DNA from: Bacteroidia bacterium
GTDB lineage: Bacteria; Bacteroidota; Bacteroidia; AKYH767-A; OLB10
Assembly: GCA_037045145.1 (NCBI GenBank)
Contig: JBAOIA010000011.1
Location: 930,001 to 994,000, forward strand
Length of the DNA stretch: 64,000 nt
Direction: 5' to 3'
Shown: positions 27,550 through 37,380 of the stretch, piece by piece
Numbering within the stretch: position 1 is the stretch's first letter
Layout: each line of letters opens with the position of its first letter
Position numbers and translations under genes: made by a program
Notes under the pieces: model-generated
Told to the model about the DNA's origin: nothing
The model's database searches: none
The model's input: only the letters and a program-made list of their open reading frames with translations

Positions 27550-28378
27550 CAGATTTTACTTTATGATTTTTTATTGCTGAGCGCACACTTCCATATTTTT
27601 TCAGCATAGAGGACGCTTTGTTTTCGGGTACGCCAAGTTCATCCATTATCATTCGGGTGCCGCGACTGACTAATTTATTGTTGGTAAGCTGCATGTCAAC
27701 CATTTTATTGCCTTTAACACGACCTAGTTTTATCATCACTGCCGTACTAATCATGTTTAAGACTAACTTTTGTGCTGTACCGGCTTTCATTCGGGTACTG
27801 CCTGTTACAAATTCCGGCCCTGTAATTATTTCTATCGGAAAATCGGCATGCATTGCAACTGGCGAGCCGCTATTGCAAACAATACATCCTGTTATGATTT
27901 TTTTCTTGCGGCATTGTTCCAATGCACCTGTCACATAGGGTGTGGTTCCGGAAGCTGCAATACCTACCACAACATCCTTTTTGTTTATTTTATATTTCTT
28001 AAGATCATTCCAGCCGGCTGAATAGTCATCTTCGGCAAACTCAACAGCCTTACGAATAGCTGCATCACCACCGGCTATCAGTCCGATAACTTTTCCATGT
28101 TCAATGCCATAGGTTGGCGGACATTCCGAAGCATCTACAATCCCAAGCCTTCCACTGGTGCCGGCACCAAGATAAAATAAGCGCCCACCTTTTTTCATTC
28201 GTACAGTAATGGCCTTTGCCAACTTTGCAATGGCTGCAATATTTTTTTTAATCTGACGAGGTACTGTTTGGTCTTCCTTGTTAATGTTATTCATTAACGC
28301 TGTAAAACTCATCTTTTCGAGATGATTGTAATGCGAAGTTTTTTCTGTGGTTCGCAGGCTTTCTGTTTTCTTATGCAT
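27539..28378 (-). CDS. murQ: N-acetylmuramic acid 6-phosphate etherase
   Basis: Cleaves the lactyl ether of MurNAc 6-phosphate to GlcNAc 6-phosphate and D-lactate during peptidoglycan recycling. The 279 residues contain the SIS-domain phosphosugar site FYLGAGTSGRLGIVDASECPPTYG, IAASGTTPYV, and TGSTRMKAGTAQKLVLNM, which are diagnostic. Length is at the short end of the family. It overlaps the acyltransferase gene by 8 bases and lies 1 kb from the divergent mraZ. No anhydro-MurNAc kinase or MurNAc permease gene is beside it, so how its substrate arises is not shown here. Confidence 0.95.
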   Translation of the reverse strand: MHKKTESLRTTEKTSHYNHLEKMSFTALMNNINKEDQTVPRQIKKNIAAIAKLAKAITVRMKKGGRLFYLGAGTSGRLGIVDASECPPTYGIEHGKVIGLIAGGDAAIRKAVEFAEDDYSAGWNDLKKYKINKKDVVVGIAASGTTPYVTGALEQCRKKKIITGCIVCNSGSPVAMHADFPIEIITGPEFVTGSTRMKAGTAQKLVLNMISTAVMIKLGRVKGNKMVDMQLTNNKLVSRGTRMIMDELGVPENKASSMLKKYGSVRSAIKNHKVKSVVV

Positions 28379-29213
28379 GGAAAATAGATTGTCGGTTATG
28401 TTTTAGCTCATAAACATGTTCCTTGATTTTTTCTGCGGTTTTTCCGTCATCATTTCCTGATAGGTTTTGTGGAAGAATAGGTTTTCCAAAAGTTATCGAA
28501 ATTGTTCTGCCGCGTTGAAAGTACATTTCATCCATCAGATAAAGCATTTCAATGTTTGCTGCAATGCCTACACGTTTGCGAAAGTTTGCAAGATTGTAAA
28601 ACCAGTTGGAGTTGCGGCCATCAATATAAACGGGCACAATAGGACTGTTGTATTTTTTTGCTTTTACTACAAAGCTTTTTTTCCATTGAAGGTCTTTTAT
28701 TTCTTTTCCCTGCTTGCGCGATACCAATCCGGCAGGAAAAATTAGTGTTGCCATTTCCGAAGCATATAATGCATCAATATCTGTAATAGACTGTGCGCTG
28801 TTTTTTCCATGCTTGTTAACACCAATAAATAAATCTTTCAGATTGTTGAGCTGTAATAAAATGTCGTTTACAATAAATTTTATGTCGCGTCTGTGTTGTC
28901 CCAGCACCTGTAGTAATGCCATAGCATCAAGTCCGCCAATGGGATGATTGGATGCATAGACACAACGGCCGGTTTTTATAATGTTCTCCTGACCATAAAC
29001 TTCAACTTTTACTCCGAAATTTTCAATTATGGCATCTACAAATTCAAACGATGTTTTGTGGCCATACTCATCAATAAAAGCATTAACTTCTGTTTCGTGC
29101 ACTATTCGTTTGATGTAGCTGACAATAAACCCCGGCAGCAGACGATAGAGCTGTGGGTTCTTGCTTCGTATCACCTCACTTACATCAATAAACTTCTTTT
29201 TCTGCTCAGTCAT
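28371..29213 (-). CDS. Phospholipid/glycerol acyltransferase (PlsC superfamily)
   Basis: 280 residues with the acyltransferase motif NHPIGGLDA (HX4D form) near 90-98 and the second block IFPAGLVSRKQGKEIKDLQWKKSF, where the usual EG(T)R is varied. It ends the core with SPIVPVYIDGRNS. These place it with lysophosphatidate or hemolysin-type acyltransferases that act at the cytoplasmic face of the membrane. The acceptor, a lysophospholipid or an ornithine-type lipid, is uncertain. It is the first gene of a two-gene minus operon with murQ and is divergent from mraZ. Confidence 0.85.
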   Translation of the reverse strand: MTEQKKKFIDVSEVIRSKNPQLYRLLPGFIVSYIKRIVHETEVNAFIDEYGHKTSFEFVDAIIENFGVKVEVYGQENIIKTGRCVYASNHPIGGLDAMALLQVLGQHRRDIKFIVNDILLQLNNLKDLFIGVNKHGKNSAQSITDIDALYASEMATLIFPAGLVSRKQGKEIKDLQWKKSFVVKAKKYNSPIVPVYIDGRNSNWFYNLANFRKRVGIAANIEMLYLMDEMYFQRGRTISITFGKPILPQNLSGNDDGKTAEKIKEHVYELKHNRQSIFHA

Positions 29214-29250
29214 AAATTTTTTCTCTGTTGCATGGCAACATTTATGGGTA

Positions 29251-29258
29251 CAAAATTA
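29251..29258 (-). promoter_or_regulatory. -7 promoter element of the acyltransferase-murQ pair
   Basis: Minus-strand TAATTTTG matches TAnnTTTG, 37 bases before the ATG at 29213. It faces away from the mraZ promoter within a 213-base divergent region. Confidence 0.45.
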
Positions 29259-29353
29259 AACAGTACTGAAAAAACTCTGTAGCCTATAAAATTCCAAATA
29301 AAGATGTTCAGGTGGGAGGAAAATAGCTGAAAAAAGAAAGTTTTCAACAAATT

Positions 29354-29390
29354 TGGTAAAAAGTGGGGATAGGTGGGGGAATTATTTTTA
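29354..29390 (+). promoter_or_regulatory. MraZ operator (TGGGN repeats) and mraZ promoter
   Basis: TGGGG at 29364 and 29374, and a weaker TGGTA at 29354, form three direct repeats with exactly 10-base periodicity and 5-base spacers. This is the arrangement MraZ binds in other bacteria to repress its own operon. TATTTTTA at 29383-29390, one base off the -7 consensus, follows at once, so bound MraZ would cover the promoter. Another TGGGA lies out of phase at 29313. Predicted leader about 33 bases. Confidence 0.7.
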
Positions 29391-29426
29391 CATTCGCACA
29401 AGAATTTTTTAGCACACCATTTAAAA

Positions 29427-29894
29427 ATGATAAATCTGTTTGGAGTTTACGAAAGCACTGTTGATGCGAAAGGTCGTGTCATGTTGCCTTCTCCATACAG
29501 AAAAACATTGGAGAAAGTTTTAGAAGAAGGTTTTATCATCAAGCAGAATGTTTTCAGAAAATCACTGGAGTTTTTTCCGCTTCAGACATGGAATGAAATT
29601 TCACAGCATGTAGGTAAACTGAATACTTTTTTGAAAGCCAATCAGGAATTGATTACGCTGTTCTATTATGGTGTGCGGAGTGTTGAGTTGGATAGCAACG
29701 GAAGGTTTTTGATTGTAAAAGATCACCTGACTTATGCAGGAATTAAAAAAGACATTGTGCTGAGTGGGGCAAATGACAGAATTGAAATTTGGGATAAGCG
29801 TGCTTATCATAAATATATTAAAGATAACAGCGACAATTTAGAGCGGTTGATGGAAGAGCGGCTTGGCGGCAAATTGCCTGAAAATGGACAGTAA
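29427..29894 (+). CDS. mraZ: Transcriptional regulator MraZ
   Basis: The DNA-binding regulator that heads dcw clusters. The 155-residue protein has two AbrB-like halves: MINLFGVYESTVDAKGRVMLPSPYRK with the conserved DAKGR, and SVELDSNGRFLIVKDHLTYAGI with the matching DSNGR. The ATG at 29427 is chosen because it starts the first half exactly; an earlier in-frame start at 29373 lies inside the operator. It overlaps rsmH by 11 bases. The repeats at 29354-29378 are its likely autoregulatory site. Confidence 0.96.
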   Translation: MINLFGVYESTVDAKGRVMLPSPYRKTLEKVLEEGFIIKQNVFRKSLEFFPLQTWNEISQHVGKLNTFLKANQELITLFYYGVRSVELDSNGRFLIVKDHLTYAGIKKDIVLSGANDRIEIWDKRAYHKYIKDNSDNLERLMEERLGGKLPENGQ

Positions 29895-30798
29895 GGCATA
29901 TCACATTCCGGTTTTGTTGCCTGAATGTATTGATGGGTTGAAGATTAAAGCAGATGGAATTTATGTTGATGTTACATACGGGGGCGGGGGGCATTCAAAG
30001 GCAATAGCCTCTTTATTAACAACAGGAAAAGTGATTGCATTCGATAGGGATGCTGATGCAATAAAAAATAGTAAAACCAACAATAATAATCTGATTGTGA
30101 TTCACAGCAGTTTTTCAAATATAACTACCGAACTCAATGGTATAGGCATAACAGCAGTAGATGGTGTGCTTGCCGACCTTGGTGTGTCATCGCATCAGTT
30201 TGATGAGCCGCAGCGTGGTTTTGCTTTTCGTTTCGATAGTAAGCTTGATATGCGCATGGACGTTCGTCAGCATATAACAGCTGCAACAGTACTTAATACT
30301 TATTCTGCCAAAGAACTGCAACAAATATTTTCTCTCTATGGTGAAGTGCGTAATGCAGCTACTGTTGCACGCGAAATAGTTAACGCCCGTCAGCATGCCA
30401 CCATAGCAACAACTGCTGATCTTAAAAAATGTGTTTCACACCTGGTGCCTAAGAATGATGAGAATGGTTTTTATGCAAGATTGTTTCAGGCATTACGAAT
30501 TGAAGTTAATCAGGAACTGAAAGAGCTGGAAATGCTGCTACAACAATTGCCCGGATTGATAAAGGCAGATGGGCGGTTATGTGTGATGAGTTATCATTCT
30601 CTAGAAGACAGATTGGTTAAAAATTTTATTGCTTCAGGAAATGTACAAGGTGTGGTAAAACAAGATGTGTTTGGCAACATTACTTCAAAAACATTTTCGG
30701 CAATAAATAAAAAACCAATTGAAGCTAATGAAATAGAAAAAGCAAATAACCCACGCTCAAGAAGCGCAAGATTAAGAGTAGCCGAAAGGATAAAGTAG
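29884..30798 (+). CDS. rsmH: 16S rRNA (cytosine(1402)-N(4))-methyltransferase
   Basis: Methylates N4 of C1402 in 16S rRNA near the decoding site, using S-adenosylmethionine. 304 residues from ATG 29884. Visible are the family start YHIPVLLPECIDGL, the cofactor loop VDVTYGGGGHSKAI, ADLGVSSHQFDEPQRGFAFRFDSKLDMRM, and the late FQALRIEVNQEL and MSYHSLEDRLVK motifs, ending NPRSRSARLRVAER. The start is preferred to an upstream TTG because it begins just before the conserved block. Cotranscribed second gene of the dcw cluster. Confidence 0.97.
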   Translation: MDSKAYHIPVLLPECIDGLKIKADGIYVDVTYGGGGHSKAIASLLTTGKVIAFDRDADAIKNSKTNNNNLIVIHSSFSNITTELNGIGITAVDGVLADLGVSSHQFDEPQRGFAFRFDSKLDMRMDVRQHITAATVLNTYSAKELQQIFSLYGEVRNAATVAREIVNARQHATIATTADLKKCVSHLVPKNDENGFYARLFQALRIEVNQELKELEMLLQQLPGLIKADGRLCVMSYHSLEDRLVKNFIASGNVQGVVKQDVFGNITSKTFSAINKKPIEANEIEKANNPRSRSARLRVAERIK

Positions 30799-30799
30799 T

Positions 30800-31189
30800 A
30801 TGAATACAATAAGAAATTCAGAGGAAAAAAAGGAAAAAGAAAACCGGGGAGGTAGCAAAATAAAAACTGCCCGTAAGTTCCTTTCTATGATTAATGTTAT
30901 TGGGTTGATTGATAAAAACATGCTTCTGCGTATGCTGCCATTTGCATTTTTCTTAATGGGGCTGGCATTGGTTTATATTGCTAACAGTTATGTTGCAGAG
31001 AAAACAATTCGCGAAATTGACCGCACTTCACGTGATATTAAAGAGCTACGGTCAGAATATATTTCTGTAAAGTCGGAGTTGATGTTTAAAAGCCGTCAAT
31101 CACAAGTGGCTAAAGAAGTGCTCCCTATGGGTATAAAACAACTCACGGTTCCGCCTAAGAAAATTGTACTTAAAACATCCAAAGAATAA
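30800..31189 (+). CDS. ftsL: FtsL-like cell division protein
   Basis: A small bitopic protein that joins FtsB and FtsQ to activate septal wall synthesis. The 129 residues show a charged cytoplasmic N-terminus, one membrane helix (LRMLPFAFFLMGLALVYIANSYV, about 43-65) and a periplasmic heptad-rich stretch (IREIDRTSRDIKELRSEYISVKSEL). Sequence identity in this family is poor. The call rests on this layout and on position between rsmH and ftsI. Confidence 0.88.
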   Translation: MNTIRNSEEKKEKENRGGSKIKTARKFLSMINVIGLIDKNMLLRMLPFAFFLMGLALVYIANSYVAEKTIREIDRTSRDIKELRSEYISVKSELMFKSRQSQVAKEVLPMGIKQLTVPPKKIVLKTSKE

Positions 31190-31195
31190 GAGCTT

Positions 31196-33295
31196 ATGAT
31201 GGATATAAAGAAAGATATTTTACTTAGAGTATATTTTGTTTATGCCTTGATTTTTCTTTTTGCCATGGCTATTTTGGGTCGTGTTTTTCAGTTGCAATAT
31301 GTCGAAGGAGATTATTGGAAACAACGCTCCGATAGTTTAACCCTGGCATATAAAACCATTGAACCATCAAGAGGAAATATTTTTAGTGCTGATGGAAGTT
31401 TGTTAGCCACATCAGTGCCTTTGTATGATTTGCGTATGGATATGAAGGCGGAAAGTATTACTGATAAAATATTTAATGCGGGTATTGATTCTCTTGCTTT
31501 GAATCTTGCAGCATTGTTTCAGGATAAATCAAAAGATCAGTACAAACGTCTCCTTCGTGAAGGAAGACGCGATGGTGAGCGCTATTTGCTTATTAAACGC
31601 AATGTGAGTTATGCAGAATTGAAAAAAGTAAAAACATTTCCGATTTTTAGCAGAGGTCGTTATAAAGGCGGACTCATTGTTGAACAAAAAAATATGCGTC
31701 AGAAACCATTCAAGGAACTAGCTTCCAGAACCATTGGTTTTAAGATTGGAAATGTTCAACCTGTTGGGCTTGAAGGAGCTTTCGACCAAAGTCTTAGAGG
31801 AGAAAGTGGTAAACGCCTGATGCAAAAAATATCCGGTAACGTATGGAAGCCACTCAATGCTGAGGATGAAGTTGAAGCAAAAGATGGCTGTGATATTTAT
31901 ACTTCAATTGATCTGAATATTCAGGATGTTGCACAACAATCTCTTTACAATCAGTTGGTGAAAAACAATGCTGATGCCGGATGTGCCATACTCATGGAAG
32001 TTGCCACCGGTGAGATTAAAGCAATCGTAAATCTGAAAAAGGCTGACTCCGGTTACTATCGTGAAGATTTTAATTATGCTATTGGCTATGCCACAGAACC
32101 CGGCTCCACTTTTAAATTGGTGAGCATGATGGCCGGAATAGAAGATGGCTATATTGACCTTGACGATACAGTAGATGCTACCAATGGAAGAACCAGTTAT
32201 GCACCGGGTTTAATAATGCGTGACTCGCATGAAGGATTAAATAAGATAACTGCAAAACATGCATTTGAAGAATCATCAAATGTGGGTGTCTCTAAACTGA
32301 TACAGAAGTATTATCGAAAAAATCAACAGGCATTTATTGACCGTGTACATAAAATGCATTTTGGAGATAAACTTAATATTCAGATTGCTGGAGAGGCTAC
32401 ACCGCTTATCAAATCAACTACGAATAAGGGATGGAGTAAAATTTCGTTGCCTTACATGTCTATTGGCTATGAAACAATGGTAACACCATTACACACACTT
32501 ACATTCTACAATGCTGTTGCCAACAATGGTAGAATGGTAAAGCCTCTCTTTGTAAAAGAGACGCGTTATCGCGGACATACCGTTAAAGAATACAAAACAC
32601 AGGTTATTGCCGATTCTATTTGCTCCAAGACCACGGTAGCTAAAGCAAGAGAACTCCTTGAAGGTGTAGTACAAAACGGTACAGGACGTAAGTTGAAAGA
32701 CTGCGTATATGCCGTTGCCGGTAAAACAGGTACAGCTCAAATGGCAAGTAATAAAGAGGGTTATAAAAATGGAAGGATAAGATATCAGGCTTCGTTCTGT
32801 GGTTATTTTCCTGCTGACAAACCTGCATATTCATGTATTGTAGTGGTGTATAATCCTTCAACGGCAGGTTATTATGGCGGTGAAGTGGCATTGCCTGTAT
32901 TTAAAGATATTGCAGATAAAGTTTATGCAACCAATCTTGATATGCACAAAGGACTTGATGTGCAAATGGCAGAATTACCTAAAGTAAAAGCAGGACTGAC
33001 GAAAGCAACTATTGCTGCATGCAACAATGTTGGTGTTGATGTAAAAACTGTAGGAGTAGCGTCAAAATGGTCATCAGTACTTAACAGAGAAACTGTTGCA
33101 GCATTGAAGCCTGTTGCCATAAAAGACAATACAGTTCCGGACGTTTCAGGAATGGGTTTGCGCGATGCAATATATATGCTGGAATCAAATGGTTTGCAGG
33201 TTAAGGTAGTTGGCAAAGGTGCTGTGGTAAAACAATCGTTGCATGCAGGTACAAGAATCTATAAAGGTCAGGTAATAACAATAGAGTTAAGTTGA
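31196..33295 (+). CDS. ftsI: Septal peptidoglycan transpeptidase (penicillin-binding protein) FtsI
   Basis: Cross-links septal peptidoglycan with FtsW. The 699-residue class B PBP has one N-terminal membrane helix (about 10-30), a pedestal domain (SRGNIFSADGSLLATSVPLYDLRMD), then the transpeptidase with the acyl-serine motif STFK (304-307), SSN (360-362) and KTG (510-512). A C-terminal PASTA domain (TVPDVSGMGLRDAIYMLESNGLQV, about 640-699) follows. Such a PASTA domain is common in Bacteroidota and Firmicutes FtsI but absent from E. coli. The stop TGA overlaps the murE ATG. Confidence 0.96.
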   Translation: MMDIKKDILLRVYFVYALIFLFAMAILGRVFQLQYVEGDYWKQRSDSLTLAYKTIEPSRGNIFSADGSLLATSVPLYDLRMDMKAESITDKIFNAGIDSLALNLAALFQDKSKDQYKRLLREGRRDGERYLLIKRNVSYAELKKVKTFPIFSRGRYKGGLIVEQKNMRQKPFKELASRTIGFKIGNVQPVGLEGAFDQSLRGESGKRLMQKISGNVWKPLNAEDEVEAKDGCDIYTSIDLNIQDVAQQSLYNQLVKNNADAGCAILMEVATGEIKAIVNLKKADSGYYREDFNYAIGYATEPGSTFKLVSMMAGIEDGYIDLDDTVDATNGRTSYAPGLIMRDSHEGLNKITAKHAFEESSNVGVSKLIQKYYRKNQQAFIDRVHKMHFGDKLNIQIAGEATPLIKSTTNKGWSKISLPYMSIGYETMVTPLHTLTFYNAVANNGRMVKPLFVKETRYRGHTVKEYKTQVIADSICSKTTVAKARELLEGVVQNGTGRKLKDCVYAVAGKTGTAQMASNKEGYKNGRIRYQASFCGYFPADKPAYSCIVVVYNPSTAGYYGGEVALPVFKDIADKVYATNLDMHKGLDVQMAELPKVKAGLTKATIAACNNVGVDVKTVGVASKWSSVLNRETVAALKPVAIKDNTVPDVSGMGLRDAIYMLESNGLQVKVVGKGAVVKQSLHAGTRIYKGQVITIELS

Positions 33296-34758
33296 TGCAG
33301 TTACTAAAAGAAGTTTTATATAAAGCGGGAACGGAGGAGGTTATTGGTAATACCAATGTGGCTGTTTATGGAATAAGCATTAACTCGCGCGAAGTTAAAC
33401 CCGGAGAAATGTATGTTGCACTTCGCGGTACCAATGTTGATGGGCATACTTTTATTCTGGATGCAATAGAAAAAGGTGCAACTTCAATTTTGTGCGAAGT
33501 AATGCCCGACCTCATTCAGGCCGGTATCAATTATATAAAAGTAAAAAATACGTATTTGGCACTTTCCGAAGTATGTGCAAACTTTTATCATCATCCTTCT
33601 TCTTCTCTTAAGTTAGTTGGCATTACCGGAACCAATGGTAAAACAACTACAGCAACCCTACTCTATAAATTGTTCCGTCAGTTAAATATACGTTGCGGAT
33701 TAATTTCTACGGTTGAAAACAGAGTTAACGATACGGTTATTCCTTCAACGCATACAACTCCCGATCCCATAAAACTTAATCAACTGTTAAGCATGATGGT
33801 ACTCGAAGAGTGTGAGTATTGCTTTATGGAAGTAAGCTCACATGCTGTGGTGCAAAACAGAATCGGAGCATTGGAGTTTGCCGGTGGTGTATTTACAAAT
33901 ATTACGCATGATCACCTTGATTATCATAAAACATTTGATGAGTATCTGAAAGCAAAAAAGAAATTTTTTGATAACCTCCCCGAGAGTGCATTCGCATTAA
34001 CCAATGCCGATGATAAAAACGGATCAGTAATGGTACAAAATACACATGCTGTCAGGAAAACTTATGGTCTGCATGGTGTTGCTGATTTCAGATGCAGAAT
34101 AATTGAAAATAATTTTCACGGACTGCTACTTCAGATTGATAACACAGAAGTGTTGTGTAAACTTATTGGCTCATTCAATGCCTATAATCTTTTGGCAATT
34201 TATGCAACAGCAGTTTCATTGGGCTTAGACAAACAACGTGTACTCACGGCATTAAGTATGCTTGAATCTGTCAGTGGCAGATTTGATTATATTGTATCCG
34301 TTTCGGGTATTACAGGTATCGTTGATTATGCACATACACCCGATGCATTGAATAATGTGCTTTCTACCATCAACGAAATCAGAACAAGAAATGAGAAAGT
34401 AATTACAGTAGTAGGTTGTGGCGGAAATCGTGATACAACCAAACGCCCTGTTATGGCTCACATTGCTTGTGAAATGAGTGATAAAGTGATTCTTACTTCT
34501 GATAATCCACGAAACGAAGATCCACAAAAAATCATTGAACAGATGCGTGGCGGAGTACCTGCGCATTTATCAGCTAAAGTGATGGCAATAACCGATCGCA
34601 ACGAAGCCATCCGTGTAGCGTGTAATCTGGCTGCTTCAGGAGATATTATCCTCATTGCAGGTAAAGGCCATGAAACCTATCAGGAAGTTAAAGGAGTAAA
34701 ACACCCTTTTGACGATAAAAAAATATTGCAGGAAAACTTTAATAACCTACACGCCTGA
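33295..34758 (+). CDS. murE: UDP-MurNAc-tripeptide synthetase (meso-diaminopimelate type)
   Basis: Adds the third amino acid to UDP-MurNAc-L-Ala-D-Glu in an ATP-dependent ligation. 487 residues from ATG 33295. The Mur ligase P-loop [11 protein letters not shown] is at 109-119, then [22 protein letters not shown] and KGHETYQ. The amino-acid specificity loop reads [10 protein letters not shown]: the DNPR motif marks diaminopimelate-adding enzymes, so the wall should contain meso-DAP. Both ends overlap the neighbours by TGATG junctions, implying coupled translation. Confidence 0.96.
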   Translation: MQLLKEVLYKAGTEEVIGNTNVAVYGISINSREVKPGEMYVALRGTNVDGHTFILDAIEKGATSILCEVMPDLIQAGINYIKVKNTYLALSEVCANFYHHPSSSLKLVGITGTNGKTTTATLLYKLFRQLNIRCGLISTVENRVNDTVIPSTHTTPDPIKLNQLLSMMVLEECEYCFMEVSSHAVVQNRIGALEFAGGVFTNITHDHLDYHKTFDEYLKAKKKFFDNLPESAFALTNADDKNGSVMVQNTHAVRKTYGLHGVADFRCRIIENNFHGLLLQIDNTEVLCKLIGSFNAYNLLAIYATAVSLGLDKQRVLTALSMLESVSGRFDYIVSVSGITGIVDYAHTPDALNNVLSTINEIRTRNEKVITVVGCGGNRDTTKRPVMAHIACEMSDKVILTSDNPRNEDPQKIIEQMRGGVPAHLSAKVMAITDRNEAIRVACNLAASGDIILIAGKGHETYQEVKGVKHPFDDKKILQENFNNLHA

Positions 34759-36014
34759 TGCTATACTATCTCTTTGAATATTTAGACCAACATACAGATT
34801 TGCCCGGAATGGGAGTGTTTAAGTACATCTCCTTCAGAGCAGCATTGGCAATCATGTTTTCACTATTGTTTTCTTTTATTCTCGGAAGAACGATAATTAC
34901 TTATCTGCATAGAAAGCAAGTTGGAGAAACCATTCGTGATCTCGGCCTTGACGGACAAGTGCAAAAACAAGGCACACCAACAATGGGCGGTTTGATTATT
35001 CTTTCAGCGATACTTATTCCAACATTTTTATTAGCAAAGCTGCATAATGTTTACATCATTCTGATGTTGATTTCGACAGTATGGCTGGGCGCAATAGGTT
35101 TCCTTGACGACTATATTAAAGTATTTAAGAAAGATAAAAAAGGTCTTGCCGGAAAATTTAAAGTTCTCGGACAGATTGGACTTGGTCTCATCGTTGGCAG
35201 TGTTTTGTATTTTAATGACCATGTAGTTGTTCGCGAAAAAGCTACACGTTCTGCAGTTACCTGGCATCATGACAATACGTTGGTTGATGATCTTCAAAGT
35301 CAGGAAGGTGTCTTGTTTTCAACCACAAATATTAAATCAACAAAAACCACAATACCTTTTTTCAAGAACAATGAGTTTGACTATGCATCATTGTTGGGGT
35401 GGCTGGGTGATGGCTATAAAAATTTAGCATGGCTTATTTTTATTCCTGTGGTAATTATTATTGTTACTGCAGTTTCTAATGGCGCAAACATTACAGATGG
35501 TATTGACGGACTTGCCGCAGGAAGTTCAGGTATTATTGGTTTAGTATTAGCGGTTTTTGCTTACGTATCAGGTAATACCGTTTTCGCTAATTACCTCAAC
35601 ATAATGTATATTCCTAATACAGGCGAGTTGCTGATTTTTATGTCGGCATTCGTTGGTGCATGTGTTGGATTTTTATGGTTCAATGCCTATCCGGCACAGG
35701 TGTTTATGGGCGACACCGGAAGCCTTGCCTTGGGTGGCATTATCGCAGTATTTGCTATTGCCATCAGAAAAGAATTGATGATTCCTGTAATCTGCGGAAT
35801 TTTTCTCATCGAAAATCTTTCTGTAATGATGCAGGTAAGTTATTTTAAATATACAAAGAAAAAATTTGGTGAGGGCAGACGCATTTTTAAAATGTCACCG
35901 TTGCATCACCACTACCAGAAACTTGGTTATCATGAGTCAAAAATTGTAACCCGTTTTTGGATTGTTGGAATTATGCTGGCTGTAATAAGTCTGGTAACAT
36001 TAAAACTTCGATAG
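34758..36014 (+). CDS. mraY: Phospho-N-acetylmuramoyl-pentapeptide-transferase
   Basis: Transfers phospho-MurNAc-pentapeptide to undecaprenyl phosphate to form lipid I in the inner membrane. 418 residues and about ten helices. Catalytic motifs are in place: QGTPTMGG, the Asp pair in [43 protein letters not shown] and the [11 protein letters not shown] loop. It is about 55 residues longer than the E. coli enzyme. The extra stretch lies in the extramembrane region near 165-215 ([20 protein letters not shown] and beyond), as is usual in this phylum. Confidence 0.96.
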   Translation: MLYYLFEYLDQHTDLPGMGVFKYISFRAALAIMFSLLFSFILGRTIITYLHRKQVGETIRDLGLDGQVQKQGTPTMGGLIILSAILIPTFLLAKLHNVYIILMLISTVWLGAIGFLDDYIKVFKKDKKGLAGKFKVLGQIGLGLIVGSVLYFNDHVVVREKATRSAVTWHHDNTLVDDLQSQEGVLFSTTNIKSTKTTIPFFKNNEFDYASLLGWLGDGYKNLAWLIFIPVVIIIVTAVSNGANITDGIDGLAAGSSGIIGLVLAVFAYVSGNTVFANYLNIMYIPNTGELLIFMSAFVGACVGFLWFNAYPAQVFMGDTGSLALGGIIAVFAIAIRKELMIPVICGIFLIENLSVMMQVSYFKYTKKKFGEGRRIFKMSPLHHHYQKLGYHESKIVTRFWIVGIMLAVISLVTLKLR

Positions 36015-36018
36015 GTAA

Positions 36019-37362
36019 ATGTCAAAAAACAAACGCATAGCTATACTGGGTGCTGCAGAAAGTGGCGTGGGCGCAGCCATTCTTGCACAGAAGCAGGGCT
36101 ATGATGTTTTTGTGTCTGACCTTTCACGTATTTCCGATAAGTATAAAACACATCTTACAGAGAGAAATATTCAGTTTGAAGAAGGTCGCCACACCGACAA
36201 CCTGATTCTTAATGCAGATGAGATAATTAAAAGCCCGGGTATTCCCGATAAGGCAGAAGTGATTAAGAAAATCAAGAGTGCAAACATCAATATCGTTTCA
36301 GAAATTGAATTTGCTTCAAGATTCACCAATGCCAAAATGATTGCAATCACAGGTACCAATGGCAAGTCAACTACAACTTTGCTTACTCATCATATCCTTG
36401 AAAACGCTGGAGTAAGTGTAGGTCTAGCCGGAAATATTGGAAAGAGTTTTGCCTGGCAGGTGGCAGAAGAAACTTTTGATCATTATGTGTTGGAGCTAAG
36501 CAGCTTTCAGCTTGATGATATGTACACTTTCAAAGCGGATATTGCTGTGTTGCTCAACATTACTCCCGATCATCTTGACCGCTATGAGTATTCAATACAA
36601 AATTATATTGACTCAAAATTCAGGATCATACAAAATCAAACGGCTGAAGATGCATTTATCTATTGCTTTGATGATGCTGTTGTAAAAACAGAAGTTCTGA
36701 AAAGAAATCCTTTAGCAACATGCTATCCTTTTTCAATCAAGCAGGATGAGGGCATGAGTGCTTATGTAAATGACAATAACTTATATCTGAACATACACAA
36801 TAATCTATTTACTATGTCAATTTTCGAACTAGCCTTACAGGGCAAACACAACCTCTATAACAGTATGGCTGCCGGTGTTGCAGCACGCATACTCGACATT
36901 CGCAAAGAATCTATTCGCGAAAGTTTTGCCGATTTTCGCAATGCCGAACATCGGATGGAGTTCGTAAATACCGTACACGGTATTGATTTTATCAACGATT
37001 CAAAAGCAACCAATGTAAACAGTGCATGGTTTGCGTTGGAGAGTATGCAGAAACCTGTTGTTTGGATTCTGGGTGGTGTTGATAAAGGTAATGAATATGA
37101 AATGCTCAACGATCTTGTAAAAGAGAAAGTGAAAGCTATCGTTTGTCTTGGTAAAGACAATAAAAAAATACATGAAGCCTTCGGAGGTATTGTAAGCGAT
37201 ATTACCGATACCTTGTCTGCAAGTGAAGCCGTAAGTGTTGCTTATCAAAAAGGTAAAAAGGGTGATGTGGTTTTGTTGTCGCCATGCTGTGCAAGTTTCG
37301 ATTTGTTTAAAAATTACGAAGACCGTGGCCGTCAGTTTAAAGCTGCTGTAAAAGCACTTTAA
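36019..37362 (+). CDS. murD: UDP-MurNAc-L-alanine:D-glutamate ligase
   Basis: Adds D-glutamate to UDP-MurNAc-L-alanine. The 447-residue protein has an N-terminal Rossmann domain (RIAILGAAESGVGAAILA), the P-loop ITGTNGKSTTT (110-120), ELSSFQLDDM, NITPDHLDRY, and C-terminal EHRMEFV, NDSKATN and LLSPCCASFD motifs characteristic of MurD. It begins 4 bases after mraY. A murF gene, often found beside mraY, is missing here. Confidence 0.96.
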   Translation: MSKNKRIAILGAAESGVGAAILAQKQGYDVFVSDLSRISDKYKTHLTERNIQFEEGRHTDNLILNADEIIKSPGIPDKAEVIKKIKSANINIVSEIEFASRFTNAKMIAITGTNGKSTTTLLTHHILENAGVSVGLAGNIGKSFAWQVAEETFDHYVLELSSFQLDDMYTFKADIAVLLNITPDHLDRYEYSIQNYIDSKFRIIQNQTAEDAFIYCFDDAVVKTEVLKRNPLATCYPFSIKQDEGMSAYVNDNNLYLNIHNNLFTMSIFELALQGKHNLYNSMAAGVAARILDIRKESIRESFADFRNAEHRMEFVNTVHGIDFINDSKATNVNSAWFALESMQKPVVWILGGVDKGNEYEMLNDLVKEKVKAIVCLGKDNKKIHEAFGGIVSDITDTLSASEAVSVAYQKGKKGDVVLLSPCCASFDLFKNYEDRGRQFKAAVKAL

Positions 37363-37380
37363 AATTTAATTCAAACAAAA

